From the NCBI GenBank assembly GCA_964651475.1, contig CAZYXV010000001.1:238827-302826 (forward strand): a DNA stretch of 64,000 nucleotides, given 5' to 3'. The translations under genes were made by a program, and so were the position numbers. The notes under the pieces are model-generated. The model saw only the letters and a list, made by a program, of their open reading frames with translations, made no database searches and was not told where the DNA came from. Shown here one piece after another: positions 38,563-47,414 of the stretch. This stretch comes from JBGSMF01 sp964651475. GTDB lineage: Bacteria; Chloroflexota; Anaerolineae; Fen-1058. Numbering within the stretch: the first letter of the stretch is position 1; each line of letters opens with the position of its first letter.

Positions 38563-39414
38563 CTATATTTGCTTGCACGTCGCAATCACGTCGCCGAACT
38601 TGGTCTTGCCAAGCTGTGCCTTTTTTGCCATCAACTGCTCGTATTGCTCATCTTCCACAAACGCCACGAGGCGGCAGATGCAAGATTCGCCATCCACAAA
38701 ACGCCACGGAAAACAGCCAATGGTGGTGCGTTGATTGAGCAGCAGGTCAATGTCGCCGCCCGCACATTCCAGGTGAATGATGTGATACGGGAACATTTCG
38801 ATGTGCATCAATTGATACTTGTCCGGCGTAAACATTTCGGCCATGGATTTGCCATACTTTTGCCGGAAATGCGCGTCGGCTTCTTCGGCCTGGCGCGGCA
38901 TCCAGGTGCGGATGATGGTGTTCATTGGGTGATCGGCGCTGCCGCAGTCCACGCCAATCCATTTGATCTTCTTTTTCTTGGCCCACTCGGCAAACTCGCG
39001 GTCGGGACCGGGATGCTTGACCATGTAGCGAATCTCGTCGGCCAGGGGTTGATCCCACCCGTAGCGGTGATAACCGGTGTGGATGATGAGAATGTCGCCC
39101 TCGCGCACCTCCACGCGCTCTTCCACCATTTGCGAGGTATAGATGTCGTAATCGCCTGCGATATCGGACAGGTCAACAATCACGCCCGGGCCAACCAGGA
39201 AATCGTTCAGGTCGAGCGCGGCGATGTCTTTGCCGGCGGTGAAAAAGTGAATCTCGCCATCCAGGTGTGTGCCAAGATGGTTCGAGTGGGTGATGAGCTG
39301 GCCGTTGGCGCCGTTGGGCGCCAGGCGTTTGAAATATTTGACTTGCAGCGGCTCGTAGGTGGGCCACGGCGGGGTTTGGATACCAAGGGGGATGGTCAGA
39401 TCAATCAGCTTCAT
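38563..39414 (-). CDS. cyclase-family metal-dependent hydrolase
   Basis: 283 residues, a single PF04199-type domain. Start LIDLTIPLGIQTPPWP, then the metal motif H46-LGT-H50-L-D52-GEI-H56, GPGVIVDLSDIAGDYDIYT, GDILIIHTGYHRYGWDQ, VKHPGPDREFAEW, IGVDCGSADHPMNT. All four motif ligands are present, so it is likely an active Mn/Zn amide or lactam hydrolase. It is more similar to both halves of the tandem protein at 30524-32197 than to generic kynurenine formamidase, for example sharing RYMVKHPGP. A TCAGGAGG site precedes the ATG. Probable first gene of the downstream catabolic operon. Confidence 0.9.
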   Translation of the reverse strand: MKLIDLTIPLGIQTPPWPTYEPLQVKYFKRLAPNGANGQLITHSNHLGTHLDGEIHFFTAGKDIAALDLNDFLVGPGVIVDLSDIAGDYDIYTSQMVEERVEVREGDILIIHTGYHRYGWDQPLADEIRYMVKHPGPDREFAEWAKKKKIKWIGVDCGSADHPMNTIIRTWMPRQAEEADAHFRQKYGKSMAEMFTPDKYQLMHIEMFPYHIIHLECAGGDIDLLLNQRTTIGCFPWRFVDGESCICRLVAFVEDEQYEQLMAKKAQLGKTKFGDVIATCKQI

Positions 39415-39493
39415 GTTATTTGCCTCCTGAGTGAATTTGTGCGAGAAATATATTTACGATGTGCATTACGTGATGCGCAGTGGCGGCTTGGCG

Positions 39494-40681
39494 TCACTTG
39501 CGCAGAAAATCCAGCGGCGAGGTCTTGCCAAGCGTCAGGCGCGATTTGAGATTGTTCCAGGCGGCGCCGGCCTGGGGCGGCACCGGTACGGGAGGATGCT
39601 TGACCAGTTCGCTGGCTTGCGCCAGCCATATCTCTGCCTTCTTGCGATCTTTGGCCTCGTGAAGGGCCAGCGCGTGGGCCAGGTAAGCTTCTGCCAGCCA
39701 CAGGAATAGTTGGTGATATTTCATCCGGCGGGCTATATCGTGCCCGGCTTCCAAAACGTTCATGGCTTCAATGGTTTGCTTGTTTTCCAAAAGCGCCTTG
39801 CTCAGTTTGACGTGTTCGTCCAGTATGTCCCGATAGAGGTCATCCGAAATCCAGGGCTCCGTCTCGGCGGCGCGGCGGATGGTCTGCGCCATAAGCTCGA
39901 ACTGGCCCATCCACAAATAGGCTTTGGCCTGGATGCAGTACACGCGTCCCAGGCTCAAATCGCCGGCCGCCGTGCGGGCCGTCATCCACTCTGGATCGTT
40001 CGCGTCGCCGTTTACCAGCCAGCTGTGGCCCTCGATCATGTTGCCCCATTCTATGGCCTGCTCGTATTGTTCGAGCATAAATGATATCTCGACCATGCAC
40101 CCGTAGGCCGCAGTCATCTCGCCATCCAGTGCCAGGCAGCGCTGGTAAGCCTGCCCGGCCAGCTCCACCTCGCCCAGCACGAACAGGATGCGCCCCAGAT
40201 TGAACGCCGTCAGGGGAGAATCGGGATAGCGTTTGACGGCGCGCTGGTAGGCGGCGGCAATACTATCGTAAAAATCCATCACCTGGGTGCGCGCACCTTC
40301 GCCCTGCGTGATGATGAGGCGCACGGCGGCGGCCATGTCGGCGTAATAACGGGTGCGCAGATATTCCGGGTCCAATTCAATGGCGGCATCCAGGCATTGG
40401 TCGCTGTGCGGCGTGTCTCCCTGATTGTGATATAGCCAGGCCAGGCCGGCGGGCGCTTCGGGGCGTTGCGGCGCGATTTGCGCCAGCCGCGTGTATATTT
40501 TAAAGGCCACGTGGGGACTATCCGGCGCGTACAACTCGGCAGCCAGCAGCATGGCCTCGATATTGTTCGGCTCGGCGCGCAGCACGCTTTCGATGACCTG
40601 GCGGGCCTTGGGCAAGTTGCCGTCGCGCTGGAATTGCCGCGCCAGTTTAAACTCGCTTGCAAACGGCGTAGCGGGCGTCAT
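39494..40681 (-). CDS. TPR-repeat protein
   Basis: 395 residues, mostly alpha-helical tetratricopeptide repeats: ARQFQRDGNLPKARQVIESVLRAEPNNIEAMLLAAELY, AGLAWLYHNQGDTPHSDQCLDAAIELDPEYL, FNLGRILFVLGEVELAGQAYQRCLALDGEM, and more degenerate repeats to the end. A scaffold for protein interactions. It lies 18 bases downstream of the orphan CpaF gene and is probably co-transcribed, so it may take the place of the usual pilus assembly partners or report on them. No signal peptide is visible. Confidence 0.85.
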   Translation of the reverse strand: MTPATPFASEFKLARQFQRDGNLPKARQVIESVLRAEPNNIEAMLLAAELYAPDSPHVAFKIYTRLAQIAPQRPEAPAGLAWLYHNQGDTPHSDQCLDAAIELDPEYLRTRYYADMAAAVRLIITQGEGARTQVMDFYDSIAAAYQRAVKRYPDSPLTAFNLGRILFVLGEVELAGQAYQRCLALDGEMTAAYGCMVEISFMLEQYEQAIEWGNMIEGHSWLVNGDANDPEWMTARTAAGDLSLGRVYCIQAKAYLWMGQFELMAQTIRRAAETEPWISDDLYRDILDEHVKLSKALLENKQTIEAMNVLEAGHDIARRMKYHQLFLWLAEAYLAHALALHEAKDRKKAEIWLAQASELVKHPPVPVPPQAGAAWNNLKSRLTLGKTSPLDFLRK

Positions 40682-40699
40682 ACTTTCGTTTCCCTGCTC

Positions 40700-42151
40700 C
40701 TATTTCATAAACATAGAGGCCGGCAGGTTGTAGCCGTATTGCTTCAAGACGCTGTCGCAAGCCGGGCGCATGCCGCTCGGCTCGTGCGCGCCATCAATTT
40801 TGCCGTCCGGCTTGTCGCCCCGGTCCGTAAACTTGAATACGTCTTGCATGACGATGGTTTCGCCTTCCATCCCAATGATTTCGGCGATTTGAGTGACTTT
40901 GCGGCTGCCGTCCCTCAGGCGAGCGGCCTGCACAATCATGTGAATGGCAGAGGCGATTTGCTTGCGCACGGTGATGAGGGGCAGGTCCACGCCGGCCATC
41001 AATACCAGCGTTTCCAACCGAGACAGGCAATCGCGGGGCGAGTTGGCGTGAATGGTCGTCATGCTGCCGTCATGCCCGGTATTCATCGCCTGGAGCATAT
41101 CCAGCGCCTCGCCGCCGCGGCACTCGCCCACCACGATGCGCTCGGGACGCATGCGCAGCGCGTTGATCACGCACTGCCGGATGGTGACTTCGCCCGGGCT
41201 GTCGGGCGTGGGTTTTTTGGTTTCCAGCCGCACGACGTCGCGCTGCCTGAGTTGTAGCTCGGCGGCGTCTTCAATCGTCACCGTGCGCTCGTGTTCGGGA
41301 ATGTAGCCGGACAAGATGTTGATCAGGGTCGTTTTGCCGGAGCCGGTTCCGCCGGATACGATGATGTTTCGGCGCGCCACCACTGCCGCTTCTAAAAAAG
41401 TGGCCATGTCTTGGCTCAACGAGCCAAAGCGCATCAGGTCGTCCACTTTGAGTTTGTCTTTGGAAAACTTGCGGATGGTGATATTGGGGCCGTCAATGGC
41501 GCAGGGGCGGATGACGGCATTGACGCGGGAGCCATCTGGCAGGCGGGCGTCAATAAGAGGGTGGTCTTGATCGGCCACGCGCCCCAGCGGCTTGACGATG
41601 CGCTTGATGATGCGCTCCACGTGATCGTCGTCCAGAAATTTGCGCCCGGTTTCCCTGATCCGCCCCTTGTGCTCGATAAAGACGATGTAGGGGCCGTTGA
41701 CCATGATCTCGGTGATCTTGTCCGACTGAACCAGCGGCTCGATGGGGCCGTAGCCGAACATTTCGTCCAGCACGTTGTTGTAAAATTCTTCGATGAGAAC
41801 CCCCGGCGGAATCTTGAGGTGGCCTTGCTGCATGGCTTGCTGGAAGCGTTGGCCGACCAACTCGACCCGCTGCGGCGTGCGGTCCAGGGGCATGTCCAGC
41901 GGCACTTCGGGGGCAATGGACTTGCGCAGCAGGTCGGCCCATTGCAGTTGCAGCCGCATCAGCGCGGCGCGCCCCTCGCCGATGGCGCCGCGCTGGCGGG
42001 GAACGTCTGCTCCCTCTGGTTCGAGCGGCAGGCAGAGCTTGTCTATTTCGGAAGGCGCGGGCGGCTCGGGCTTGGGTTCCAGCTTGGGTTCGGGCCGCGG
42101 CTCCGGTTTGGGCGCTGGCCTGGGTTCGGGAGGTGTTTTTTTAGAAAACAT
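40700..42151 (-). CDS. CpaF-family type II/IV secretion ATPase (tad-like), no adjacent partners
   Basis: 483 residues. A Pro/Glu/Lys-rich N-terminus (residues 6-38, PAPKPEPRPEPK repeats) precedes the CpaF/TadA domain: ITEIMVNGPYIVFIE, RLPDGSRVNAVIRP, Walker A GGTGSGKTT near residue 268, Walker B-like RIVVGECRGGEALD, and the His-box region GHDGSMTTIHANSPRDCLSRLE. It powers assembly of tight-adherence pili or DNA uptake machines by ATP hydrolysis. Typical tad genes (cpaE, tadB, tadC, pilin) are absent from both sides in the window, with only a TPR gene downstream. Confidence 0.9.
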   Translation of the reverse strand: MFSKKTPPEPRPAPKPEPRPEPKLEPKPEPPAPSEIDKLCLPLEPEGADVPRQRGAIGEGRAALMRLQLQWADLLRKSIAPEVPLDMPLDRTPQRVELVGQRFQQAMQQGHLKIPPGVLIEEFYNNVLDEMFGYGPIEPLVQSDKITEIMVNGPYIVFIEHKGRIRETGRKFLDDDHVERIIKRIVKPLGRVADQDHPLIDARLPDGSRVNAVIRPCAIDGPNITIRKFSKDKLKVDDLMRFGSLSQDMATFLEAAVVARRNIIVSGGTGSGKTTLINILSGYIPEHERTVTIEDAAELQLRQRDVVRLETKKPTPDSPGEVTIRQCVINALRMRPERIVVGECRGGEALDMLQAMNTGHDGSMTTIHANSPRDCLSRLETLVLMAGVDLPLITVRKQIASAIHMIVQAARLRDGSRKVTQIAEIIGMEGETIVMQDVFKFTDRGDKPDGKIDGAHEPSGMRPACDSVLKQYGYNLPASMFMK

Positions 42152-42233
42152 ACAGCTCTCCTGAATAAATGAAAAACCCGGTTACACACGAGTGATGAGC
42201 GTCGGCGACGCTTATTCAGTATACTCACAGGCG

Positions 42234-42262
42234 GTGAAAATGTCAAAGCAATGTAGTATAAT
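42234..42262 (+). promoter_or_regulatory. probable promoter of the carboxyltransferase gene
   Basis: GTGAAA (4/6 of TTGACA), 17-base spacer, perfect TATAAT at 42257-42262, 67 bases before the ATG at 42329. The 177-base gap 42152-42328 also must hold the divergent cpaF promoter, not recognised. Confidence 0.5.
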
Positions 42263-42328
42263 TATAGCGCAATTAACATTCTTGTGCGGTGTGTTGAACG
42301 GAATGCACGCACAGCGTGGAGCACGACC

Positions 42329-43882
42329 ATGTCATCTAACAACCTGAAGAACCTCGAACGCCAGCGCGCCGAATCCCAGCAGGGTGGGGGAGCGGAGCGC
42401 GTCCAGGCGCAGCACGCCAAGGGCAAGCTCACGGCGCGCGAGCGCCTGGCCCAATTTTTGGACCCCGGCACGTTTTACGAAACCGACCCATTTGTCACGC
42501 ATCGTTTCAGCGAGTTTGGATTGAGCGAGACCCGCCATCCCGGCGATAGCGTGGTGACCGGATTCGGCTGCGTGGGAGGCCGGCGGGTGGCGGTGTTTGC
42601 GCAAGATTTCACCGTGTTGGGCGGCACATTTTCCGAAGCGCAGGCGCTCAGGGTGTGCCGCCTGATGGACGCGGCGCTATCCGGCGGCATGCCAGTGATC
42701 GCGCTCAATGATTCTGGCGGGGCGCGCATCCAGGAGGGCGTGTGGTCGCTGGCAGGTTACGCCGACTTGTTCTGGCATCACACGCAGGCTTCCGGCGTCA
42801 TCCCCCAGATCAGCGTGATGCTGGGGCCGTGCGCCGGCGGGTCGGTTTACTCGCCCGGGCTGACCGATTTTGTCGTCATGACGAGCGGCGCCAGCCACAT
42901 GTTCATCACCGGCCCGGAAGTCATCAAGACGGTGACCAATGAACAGGTAAACTTTGAGCAACTGGGCGGCGCCGACGTTCACGCCAGCATCAGCGGCGTG
43001 GCGCATTTTGTGGCCGCTAACGAGCGCGAGGCGCTCGAGCGCACGCGCCAGTTGCTCGGCTACTTGCCGTCGAACAATATCGAGCCGCCGCCTTACGTTG
43101 CCTCAGGCGACGTGCCCAATCGCCGCGACCCGGCGCTAGACAGCATCGTTCCCGCCGAGCCGACCGAAGCGTATGACATGCACCAAGTCATTTCGCGCGT
43201 GTTTGATAGCGCTTCGTTCCTGGAGGTCCACGCGCACTGGGCGCCCAATTGCATTGTGGGTTTTGCGCGGCTGGACGGGCACGTAGTGGGCGTGGTGGCG
43301 CAGCAGCCCATGCACCTGGCCGGCGTGATTGACATTAATGCCTCGGACAAGATCGCGCGCTTTGTCCGTTTTTGCGATGCGTTCAATATCCCGCTGATCA
43401 CGTTTGTGGATAGCCCCGGCTTTTTGCCCGGCGTGGGCCAGGAACACGGCGGCATTATCCGGCACGGCGCGAAAATTGTCTATGCCTACTCGGAAGCGAC
43501 TGTGCCCAAGATCAGCCTTGTCACGCGCAAGGCTTATGGCGGGGCGTACATTGTGATGGCGAGCAAGCTCACGCGCACCGACCTGGCGCTGGCCTGGCCC
43601 TCGGCTGAAATCGCCGTGATGGGCGCGGAAGGCGCGGTAAATATTTTGCACCGTAAAAAGCTTGGGGCCATGCCAGATGCCGAAGCGCAAGCCGAGCGCG
43701 CGCGCCTGGTGGAAGAATACCAACGGCAATTTGGCGGGCCGTTTGCGGCGGCGGCCGGCGGTCACATTGATGACGTGATCGCCCCCAGCGAGACGCGCCC
43801 GCGCCTGATCGCCGCGCTGAACTTTTTGCGCGACAAGCAAGCCAATCTTCCGCCTAAAAAGCACGGAAATATACCGCTATGA
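42329..43882 (+). CDS. biotin-dependent carboxyltransferase subunit (PccB/MmdA family)
   Basis: 517 residues from the ATG at 42329. The acyl-CoA carboxyltransferase signature is complete: KLTARERLAQFLDPGTFYE, the first oxyanion hole ALNDSGGARIQEGV, GPCAGGSVYSPGLTDFVVM, ITGPEVIKTVTNEQV, and the second oxyanion region ITFVDSPGFLPGVGQEHGGIIRHGAKIVYA plus TRKAYGGAYIVM. It moves a carboxyl group between biotin and propionyl- or methylmalonyl-CoA. The OadG-like gene directly after it favours a sodium-pumping methylmalonyl-CoA decarboxylase role over a soluble carboxylase, but the biotin carrier and the beta membrane subunit are not nearby. Confidence 0.9.
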   Translation: MSSNNLKNLERQRAESQQGGGAERVQAQHAKGKLTARERLAQFLDPGTFYETDPFVTHRFSEFGLSETRHPGDSVVTGFGCVGGRRVAVFAQDFTVLGGTFSEAQALRVCRLMDAALSGGMPVIALNDSGGARIQEGVWSLAGYADLFWHHTQASGVIPQISVMLGPCAGGSVYSPGLTDFVVMTSGASHMFITGPEVIKTVTNEQVNFEQLGGADVHASISGVAHFVAANEREALERTRQLLGYLPSNNIEPPPYVASGDVPNRRDPALDSIVPAEPTEAYDMHQVISRVFDSASFLEVHAHWAPNCIVGFARLDGHVVGVVAQQPMHLAGVIDINASDKIARFVRFCDAFNIPLITFVDSPGFLPGVGQEHGGIIRHGAKIVYAYSEATVPKISLVTRKAYGGAYIVMASKLTRTDLALAWPSAEIAVMGAEGAVNILHRKKLGAMPDAEAQAERARLVEEYQRQFGGPFAAAAGGHIDDVIAPSETRPRLIAALNFLRDKQANLPPKKHGNIPL

Positions 43883-43904
43883 GAGATGGGTTGGAGGGGT
43901 GACG

Positions 43905-44246
43905 ATGATTGAGGTGTTGCGGATCACAGTGATTGGGATGGGTTTGGTGTTTGCGGCGATGGCGCTGGTGCTGGGCGCTATGCTGGTGCTGACCAGAATA
44001 CGCGTTCCAGAAGCATCGTCCGGTGAACCATCCACCGCCGCAGGCGAATCGGAAGCGGCGCTTGCAGACAGCCACGCGCAATCGCTGCAGCGCCAGCGCG
44101 TGGCCGTGATTGCCGCGGCAATTGCGCGAGCGCGTTCGCAAGCGGCGCTATCTTTTCCCGCCCAGGCGGCGACGGGCGCGCTCAGCCCGTGGTCGGCCTA
44201 CTATCGCAACCGGCAACTCGGCTCCACTCTGCGCAAGCCGATGTAA
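43905..44246 (+). CDS. OadG-like (sodium-pump decarboxylase gamma/delta) subunit
   Basis: 113 residues from the ATG at 43905 (GGAGG site upstream; a GTG six bases earlier is in frame). One N-terminal transmembrane helix (IEVLRITVIGMGLVFAAMALVLGAMLVLT) and an Ala-rich cytoplasmic part with VAVIAAAIARARSQ, then SPWSAYYRNRQLGS at the end. This length and helix plus HAxxAxAxA pattern fit the small OadG/MmdD subunit that ties the carboxyltransferase to the membrane pump. 22 bases after the carboxyltransferase. Confidence 0.75.
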   Translation: MIEVLRITVIGMGLVFAAMALVLGAMLVLTRIRVPEASSGEPSTAAGESEAALADSHAQSLQRQRVAVIAAAIARARSQAALSFPAQAATGALSPWSAYYRNRQLGSTLRKPM

Positions 44247-44344
44247 TGAGCGTAAATAGTTCTTGTCTGGAAAGTCGCCAATACGTTGGGCGGCGATTCA
44301 ATATAGCCGACTCATTCTCACGTACAGAGAAAGGCTTACACGAT

Positions 44345-44854
44345 ATGGACGTCAAAACCTATATTCAGCAGCAGATGGCCAATGTGCGTCGCCAGATTGA
44401 CGCTGTGGTGAAAGACACCACAGATGAGCAGTTCAATTGGCCACCGCCAGGTACAATCAACCCGATCAGTGCGATTCTTATTCACGTGCTAGCAGGTGAA
44501 GACTATTTCATTCAGGCCGTACTTCAAAGTAAACCACGCTGTTGGGAGGTACAGGAGTGGGGTCGGAAGATTGGCATCCTGACACCGCCCGAACCTGGTC
44601 ACAGTTGGGATGAGTTCAAAACCATCAAGATACTGATTGCCCCAGTGCTGGCTTATGAGCAGGCGATTCGTGTTGCCACTAATACCTACTTGGCTGACCT
44701 AACAGTGGAGGAACTAGACCGCCAAGTGAATTTCGCTGGTAATATGCTTCCGGTAGCTGAAGTATTGATGACATTGGTTGTTCACATTGCCAGCCACGCA
44801 GGCGAGATAGCCGCAGTCAAGGGGATGCAGGGAATCAAAGGATTACCATTCTGA
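44345..44854 (+). CDS. DinB-family putative metal-dependent protein
   Basis: 169 residues from the ATG at 44345; the longer frame lacks a ribosome-binding site. DinB fold: VKTYIQQQMANVRRQIDAVVKDTTDEQFNWPPPG, first metal His in ILIHVLAGEDYF, and second site VVHIASHAGEIAAVKGMQG. A second, unrelated copy of the same family lies at 26860-27396. Function in the family includes mycothiol- or bacillithiol-dependent transferases; no evidence here. Confidence 0.8.
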   Translation: MDVKTYIQQQMANVRRQIDAVVKDTTDEQFNWPPPGTINPISAILIHVLAGEDYFIQAVLQSKPRCWEVQEWGRKIGILTPPEPGHSWDEFKTIKILIAPVLAYEQAIRVATNTYLADLTVEELDRQVNFAGNMLPVAEVLMTLVVHIASHAGEIAAVKGMQGIKGLPF

Positions 44855-44885
44855 TCAATATAGCGGCAAGTTGTCCTTCGGAATA

Positions 44886-44997
44886 TACAAGGACGCCAAG
44901 AGCAAAGATTTTGAAAAAAACTGGTACACAAGTGATTCGTGGCCCTAAAAAAGGCCTGGCTTTGCGCTCTTCGCTGTGAAAAATCCTTGACCAACTG
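44886..44997 (-). repeat. diverged copy of the 157-bp TIR element
   Basis: Reverse-complemented it reads CAGTTGGTCAAGGATTTTTC, ACAGCGAAGAGCGCAAAG, a gap, CCACGAATCACTTGTG, CAGTTTTTTTCAAAATC and GCTCTTGGCG, matching the element at 20329-20485 in the same order. Terminal repeats have decayed and no target duplication is seen. Confidence 0.65.
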
Positions 44998-45037
44998 ATG
45001 AACGGCGACAGCTCAGCCTATAGCCGTTTGCCGCATA

Positions 45038-47338
45038 TTATGGCCCGATGAAAAGGGTCCTGGCCTGATTCGAGATGATGCTGGCCCAAGATGGATACCG
45101 GCCATCGTATTTGCTCAGGTCGTAGCTATTGGTTGAAAGCGTGCGTTCCCCTTGCAGCAGGCGGCACGTAATGCGCAGGTCTCCTGCCGGTACTATCCAC
45201 TCCACGCGGCCAATCACCTCTGCCGAGTCGGGTTTTACGTTTACGTCAAATGCTTGCGTGTTGGATATTTGTCCTTCGTCCTTCGCCGTTTGTTGCTCCA
45301 TCGTGATCTCGACGCGGCAGCCGGGAAACTCGCGCAGCCAATCGTTGACGATCCACACGTCGGCGGCAAATGTGTCGCCCCCCAAGTAGCGCCGCAGCGC
45401 GTAATCCAGGCTCACCAGCAACGGATTGGCAATTTCGGCCAGCTTGAAATACGCCAGCTTGGGCGCGCGGTAGTAATCCACCAGCGCCCAATCAATCGCC
45501 GGCCAGGGCGAATTAAGCTGCCACACTAAAAAGCCCGACGTGGCGTACTTGTTGCGCCGCGCGTGTTCCACGGCGATGTGTATGCCGCGCGCCTGGGCGC
45601 GTTGGCTGGAAATGACAAAAGTGGAAAGTGGAGATTGGAGATCAGAGATTTGAAATGGCCGGGCATAATAAAGCAGCTTGTTCATCTGCGCGCGGTGATG
45701 TATCCAGCTTGGGCCGGGCGGCCATAATTCATCGGGAGGGATAAAGCGGTGCAGGCTGGCGATCACGGGCGGCGCTTGCAAGCCAAACTCGCTCATCAAT
45801 TGGGCCGCGTCTCGCTGGTAGGCTTCGGGCGGGTGGAACTCGTGCCACACGCGCCAGTTGTGACTTTCGCCGCCTGACGGCGAGGCTTCCTGAAAGGGCC
45901 GCGCGCCGTCTTGGTCCATCACCACGCGGCGCATTGTTTCGATCACCGGGCGATTACGCTCCGGGCTGAACTCGTTGCCGCCGCACCACAGAATCAGCGA
46001 GGGATGGTGGCGCAACTGGCGCACAATGCTGCGCGCTTCCCGCTCGACCAGGTTGAGATAGTCCGGCGAGCGAGGATAGCGCGTGAGGAACGCGCACGCC
46101 AGCGGGAACTCTTGCCAGACCAGCAGCCCCATCTGGTCGCACAAGTCGTAAAACGCCTTTTTTTCGCGCAGGCCGCCGCCCCACACGCGCAGCGCGTTCA
46201 GGTTGGCCGCGCGCGCCATGTCCAACAGCGCGCGATAGTCATTCTCCGTCACGCGCGCCGGGAATGCATCCGCCGGGACCCAGTTCGCGCCGCGCACGTA
46301 AAGCGGCTGGCCGTTGATGACAAAGGTCCAATCGTCCACGTCGGGCGGCGAGCCGGGATTGCGCCTCAGCGTGATTTCACGCAGTCCCACGCTTTGGGTG
46401 ATGCGGTCTTGAGCTTGGCCTTCCTGGCGCGTTTCAATGGTGAGTGTGTACAAGGGTGGACGGTCACCGGCGTGGGGCGGCAGGCGATCCCACGGAAACC
46501 ACAAGCGCGGTTCGGGCACGATCAGGTCGAATGCCCAATGCGAGCGGCCGGCCGGCAAGACGGCGTCAAATGATTGGACGAGCGGCTCACATTCAAACGT
46601 TTGACCCGCCAGCGACAAGACAAATGTGGCCGCGCCCGGCGCGGCTGCGTCGGCGTCAAAGGCCACTTGCAGCCGGTTTTCCTGGCGGTGGAAAATTGCC
46701 TGCGCATCCCAGAGCGCTACCCTGCCGGTTACGACAATGTCCACCTCATCCCACAAGCCGATTGTGCGCAGCGCGGGCGCAAAATCCCATCCAAAACTCA
46801 TCTGGCACTTGAGCACATCGCGCCGGTCGGGATAGTCGCCCAGCGCGCTAAATGAATCTTCGATCCGGTTGAGGAGCCTTTCCCAGAGCGCGCTTCGATG
46901 GTGCGGGAAACGCGCCGGAGCCAGAAAGCGCACGGCCAGCCGGTTGCGCCGGCGCAACAGGTGAGTGATTTCGTGTACCTGGTGTGAAAACATGCCTTCG
47001 TGGCGTCCCAACAAATGACCGTTGAGATAGGTCCACGTGATGTAATCCGCGCCGCGCAGCCAGAGCCAGGCGCGTTGCCCGGGCTGCAGCGCCAACTCGA
47101 AATCGCGCCAGTACCACCAATCGCGCTCTTCCACCCACCGGCTGGTTTCGCTGTTGCGCCCGTAAAACGGGTCGCCTTCCAGCAAGCCGGCGCGCGCCAA
47201 ATCCAGCCGCACCTCGCCGGGCACGCTGGCCGGGATGCCCTGCGCTTCGATATGCTCCAGCTCGGCTACGTCGGCATTGAGTTGGTGCGATTCGGCGCAG
47301 CGCCACTCGGAATCACAAAGAGAGAGTATTCGTCGCAT
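45038..47338 (-). CDS. glycoside hydrolase family 2 (beta-mannosidase-like)
   Basis: 766 residues from the ATG at 47338. GH2 layout: N-terminal sugar-binding domain with ERDWWYWRDFEL and YLNGHLLGRHEGMFS; immunoglobulin-like middle; TIM barrel from FVINGQPLYVRGANWVPAD, with NALRVWGGGLREKKAFYDLCDQMGLLVWQEFP, acid/base Glu in LILWCGGNEFSPE and nucleophile Glu in LMSEFGLQ. These features point to beta-mannosidase rather than beta-galactosidase. Two short-repeat inserts add non-family peptides (QISDLQSPLSTF near 45640 and DEGQISNTQAFD near 45270). No secretion signal, so a cytoplasmic enzyme acting on imported oligosaccharides. Confidence 0.88.
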   Translation of the reverse strand: MRRILSLCDSEWRCAESHQLNADVAELEHIEAQGIPASVPGEVRLDLARAGLLEGDPFYGRNSETSRWVEERDWWYWRDFELALQPGQRAWLWLRGADYITWTYLNGHLLGRHEGMFSHQVHEITHLLRRRNRLAVRFLAPARFPHHRSALWERLLNRIEDSFSALGDYPDRRDVLKCQMSFGWDFAPALRTIGLWDEVDIVVTGRVALWDAQAIFHRQENRLQVAFDADAAAPGAATFVLSLAGQTFECEPLVQSFDAVLPAGRSHWAFDLIVPEPRLWFPWDRLPPHAGDRPPLYTLTIETRQEGQAQDRITQSVGLREITLRRNPGSPPDVDDWTFVINGQPLYVRGANWVPADAFPARVTENDYRALLDMARAANLNALRVWGGGLREKKAFYDLCDQMGLLVWQEFPLACAFLTRYPRSPDYLNLVEREARSIVRQLRHHPSLILWCGGNEFSPERNRPVIETMRRVVMDQDGARPFQEASPSGGESHNWRVWHEFHPPEAYQRDAAQLMSEFGLQAPPVIASLHRFIPPDELWPPGPSWIHHRAQMNKLLYYARPFQISDLQSPLSTFVISSQRAQARGIHIAVEHARRNKYATSGFLVWQLNSPWPAIDWALVDYYRAPKLAYFKLAEIANPLLVSLDYALRRYLGGDTFAADVWIVNDWLREFPGCRVEITMEQQTAKDEGQISNTQAFDVNVKPDSAEVIGRVEWIVPAGDLRITCRLLQGERTLSTNSYDLSKYDGRYPSWASIISNQARTLFIGP
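45255..45290. repeat. short-repeat insertion in the GH2 gene (3' part)
   Basis: TTGGATATTTGTCCTTCGTC with CTTCGCC; encodes DEGQISNTQAF on the minus strand. In frame, in a surface-loop position of the C-terminal domain. Confidence 0.5.
45625..45653. repeat. short-repeat insertion in the GH2 gene (GGAGATTGGAGATCAGAG)
   Basis: GTGGAGATTGGAGATCAGAG with ATTTG, encoding QISDLQSP on the minus strand between RPF and LSTFV. Same family as the intergenic hairpins at 22040, 33483 and 38526. Confidence 0.65.
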
Positions 47339-47414
47339 GGTTATCACCCCGGCCTATCTTACCACATTTGCTCACTTGTGTGCTATCATGGCCGTGATTT
47401 TACGAGGAGGTAAT

